Origin: CAXBBB01 sp963793245 | GTDB taxonomy: Bacteria > Bacteroidota > Rhodothermia > Rhodothermales > BA12 | Reading direction: 5' to 3' | Assembly: GCA_963793245.1 (NCBI GenBank) | Contig: CAWBZG010000002.1 | Location: 248,001-312,000, forward strand | Length of the DNA stretch: 64,000 nt | Shown here: piece by piece, positions 62,867 to 64,000 of the stretch | Numbering within the stretch: the first letter of the stretch is position 1 | How the letters are laid out: every line of letters begins with the position of its first letter | The notes under the pieces: generated by a model | What the model saw: the letters and a program-made list of their open reading frames with translations, nothing else | Told to the model about the DNA's origin: nothing | Databases searched by the model: none | Made by a program: the position numbers and the translations under genes

Positions 62867-63580
62867 ATGCCCTCTCTCGCCACGCGCGATACGTCGCCTG
62901 AGATGATGGACGACCTCACCATCGGAGACGAGCGGCTGACCGATGCGCTCGACGAATTGCGGCTGGTCGGTCGCTTTCTGGGCGGGTCGAAGAATTCGAT
63001 TCAGGCGCTGGCTCCGACGCTCCAAGCCGTCAGCGGACGCAGTGCGCGCGTTCTCGACGTCGGCGCTGGGGGGGGCGATTTCGGGATCGATTTGGTACAG
63101 TGGGGCGGCGATCAGCGCGTGCAGGTCGAGGTCGAAGCCGTCGACCTCAATCCTGCGGCTGTTGCCTACGCCGAGCGCGTCGCCGCTGGCACGCTGGCGC
63201 CGCATCTGCTGCCGCGCCTCACCTTCGACGTTGCCGATGCGCTCCGTCTTCCTTACGCCGACAACAGCTTCGACGCCGCTCACGCCGGCCTTTTCCTCCA
63301 CCACTTCGACGATCAAGGTGCGGTCCGTCTGCTAGCCGAGTTGAAGCGTGTGGCGCGCGTCGTGGTCGTCAACGATCTGCATCGTCATCGCCTCGCCTAT
63401 CGCAGCATTGACCTGATCGCTCGGCTGACTCGGGCGTCGGAGATGTTTCGCAAGGACGCCCCTCACTCGGTCGCAAGGGGCTTCACGCGCTCCGATCTGG
63501 AATCGCTTGCTCAACGCGCTGGGCTGGACGCCGAGGTGTCGTGGCGTTGGGCGTTTCGTTGGATTCTGGTAGGGCGATGA
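62867..63580 (+). CDS. SAM-dependent methyltransferase, class I
   Basis: The 237-residue protein has the class I methyltransferase fold: motif I VLDVGAGGGDFGIDL (about 62-76), an acidic motif II VEAVDLNPAAVAYAE, and FDAAHAGLFLHHFDD. It methylates a small molecule or a polyketide-like substrate. Its TGA overlaps the ATG of a FAD oxidoreductase gene (ATGA at 63577-63580), so they are translated together. This pairing occurs next to type III polyketide synthase genes in related bacteria; that synthase is not in the window. ATG 62867 or 62903 (MMDDLT) are possible starts. Confidence 0.85.
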   Translation: MPSLATRDTSPEMMDDLTIGDERLTDALDELRLVGRFLGGSKNSIQALAPTLQAVSGRSARVLDVGAGGGDFGIDLVQWGGDQRVQVEVEAVDLNPAAVAYAERVAAGTLAPHLLPRLTFDVADALRLPYADNSFDAAHAGLFLHHFDDQGAVRLLAELKRVARVVVVNDLHRHRLAYRSIDLIARLTRASEMFRKDAPHSVARGFTRSDLESLAQRAGLDAEVSWRWAFRWILVGR

Positions 63581-64000
63581 CGGTCGATTTGCCCGCCCCC
63601 ACCGTCCAGAAGGCGCCGACACCCGCGCGATCCTCCTACGATGTCGTGGTCGTCGGCGGTGGGCTGGCGGGGTGTGCGATGGGGACGCTGCTGGCGCGGA
63701 CGGGGAGGAGCGTGCTCGTCCTCGAACGCAAGCGCTATCCGGTCCACAAACTGTGCGGCGAGTTCTTGTCGCCCGAGGCGCAGGGTGTGTTTGCCGAATT
63801 GGGCGTCTTGGAGCAGGTGAAAGCCGCCGGAGCCGTGCCGATTCACCGCGCTGCGTTGACGGCTCCGTCGGGCGCGCGCATGGATACCGACCTGCCGGGC
63901 CAGGCGCTGGGGCTGAGCCGCTATCTGCTCGATCCGATCCTGTTCGAGGCCGTGCGCAAGGCGGGTGGCGAGGCGCTCGATGGCGTTCCTGTCCGGTCGG
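63577..64000 (+). CDS. FAD-dependent oxidoreductase, N-terminal part (runs off the right edge)
   Basis: The first 141 codons encode a geranylgeranyl-reductase/UbiH-type flavoprotein. The FAD dinucleotide fold is VVVVGGGLAGCAMGTLLARTG and is followed by VLVLERKRYPVHKLCGEFLSPEA, a segment typical of this group. It starts with ATG 63577 overlapping the methyltransferase stop. The C-terminal part is beyond the window. Linked use with the methyltransferase suggests tailoring of a polyketide or isoprenoid-like molecule, which is inference. Confidence 0.85.
   Translation, partial: MTVDLPAPTVQKAPTPARSSYDVVVVGGGLAGCAMGTLLARTGRSVLVLERKRYPVHKLCGEFLSPEAQGVFAELGVLEQVKAAGAVPIHRAALTAPSGARMDTDLPGQALGLSRYLLDPILFEAVRKAGGEALDGVPVRS

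Overview
The window reads as chromosome of a high-GC member of the Bacteroidota, most likely the Rhodothermia lineage. The evidence is a TonB-dependent receptor with a carboxypeptidase-regulatory N-terminal domain divergent from a LacI regulator, a two-component sensor with a Reg_prop/Y_Y_Y periplasmic region, lamin-tail and FlgD-like Ig surface domains, a bacillithiol-reductase (YpdA) type flavoprotein with a DinB protein, many short SPII lipoproteins, and a high GC content judged by eye. This placement is inference from gene content; no rRNA or other taxonomic marker is present.

Layout. 1-10 kb: end of a glutaminase, a DEAD-box helicase, an SDR enzyme, a Uma2 nuclease-like protein, a YjbQ-like protein, exonuclease VII large subunit, envelope proteins and a tyrosine phosphatase. 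10-20 kb: a very large lamin-tail surface protein broken by one frameshift, an M20 amidohydrolase, a VWA-like membrane protein and a Ca2+/cation antiporter gene broken by five frameshifts. 20-28.6 kb: a reversed-order cytidine deaminase, two OmpA lipoproteins, an LptE-like lipoprotein, a MoxR-type AAA+ ATPase, a GT4 glycogen/maltosyl synthase, YpdA and two envelope proteins. 28.6-41.4 kb: an OprB porin, a PIN/RHH toxin-antitoxin pair next to a duplicated AbgT gene tail, the AbgT transporter, DinB, a 1024-residue sensor kinase, an MFS transporter, a bacterial eRF1-like protein, a histone-deacetylase-like enzyme and small envelope proteins. 41.5-42.8 kb: a visibly AT-richer two-gene cassette (DUF5343-like plus DUF4145/HEPN-like), the best candidate for an undescribed accessory system. 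42.8-54.9 kb: a FabG-like SDR, a MacB-like permease, dUTPase, a peptide transporter, pyrophosphatase, an ATP-grasp protein, an AI-2E transporter, AspS and a tandem-repeat secreted protein. 54.9-62.4 kb: a carbohydrate-uptake locus (LacI, TonB receptor, sodium symporter, six-hairpin glycosidase, P-loop kinase). 62.5 kb to the end: tRNA-Lys(TTT), tRNA-Leu(GAG), then a methyltransferase overlapping a truncated FAD oxidoreductase.

How the genes work together. The clearest functional unit is the 54.9-62.4 kb sugar locus: outer-membrane import by the TonB receptor, inner-membrane import by the SSS symporter, hydrolysis by the glycosidase, possibly phosphorylation by the kinase, with control by LacI at paired operators between the divergent genes. 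The 20-25 kb minus-strand run looks like an envelope operon.

A strong global oddity is that ten frameshifts in five genes all have the same sign: each is repaired by removing one base. This points to uncorrected insertion errors in the source assembly, or, less likely, to real biology. No rRNA, insertion sequence, CRISPR array or origin was seen.
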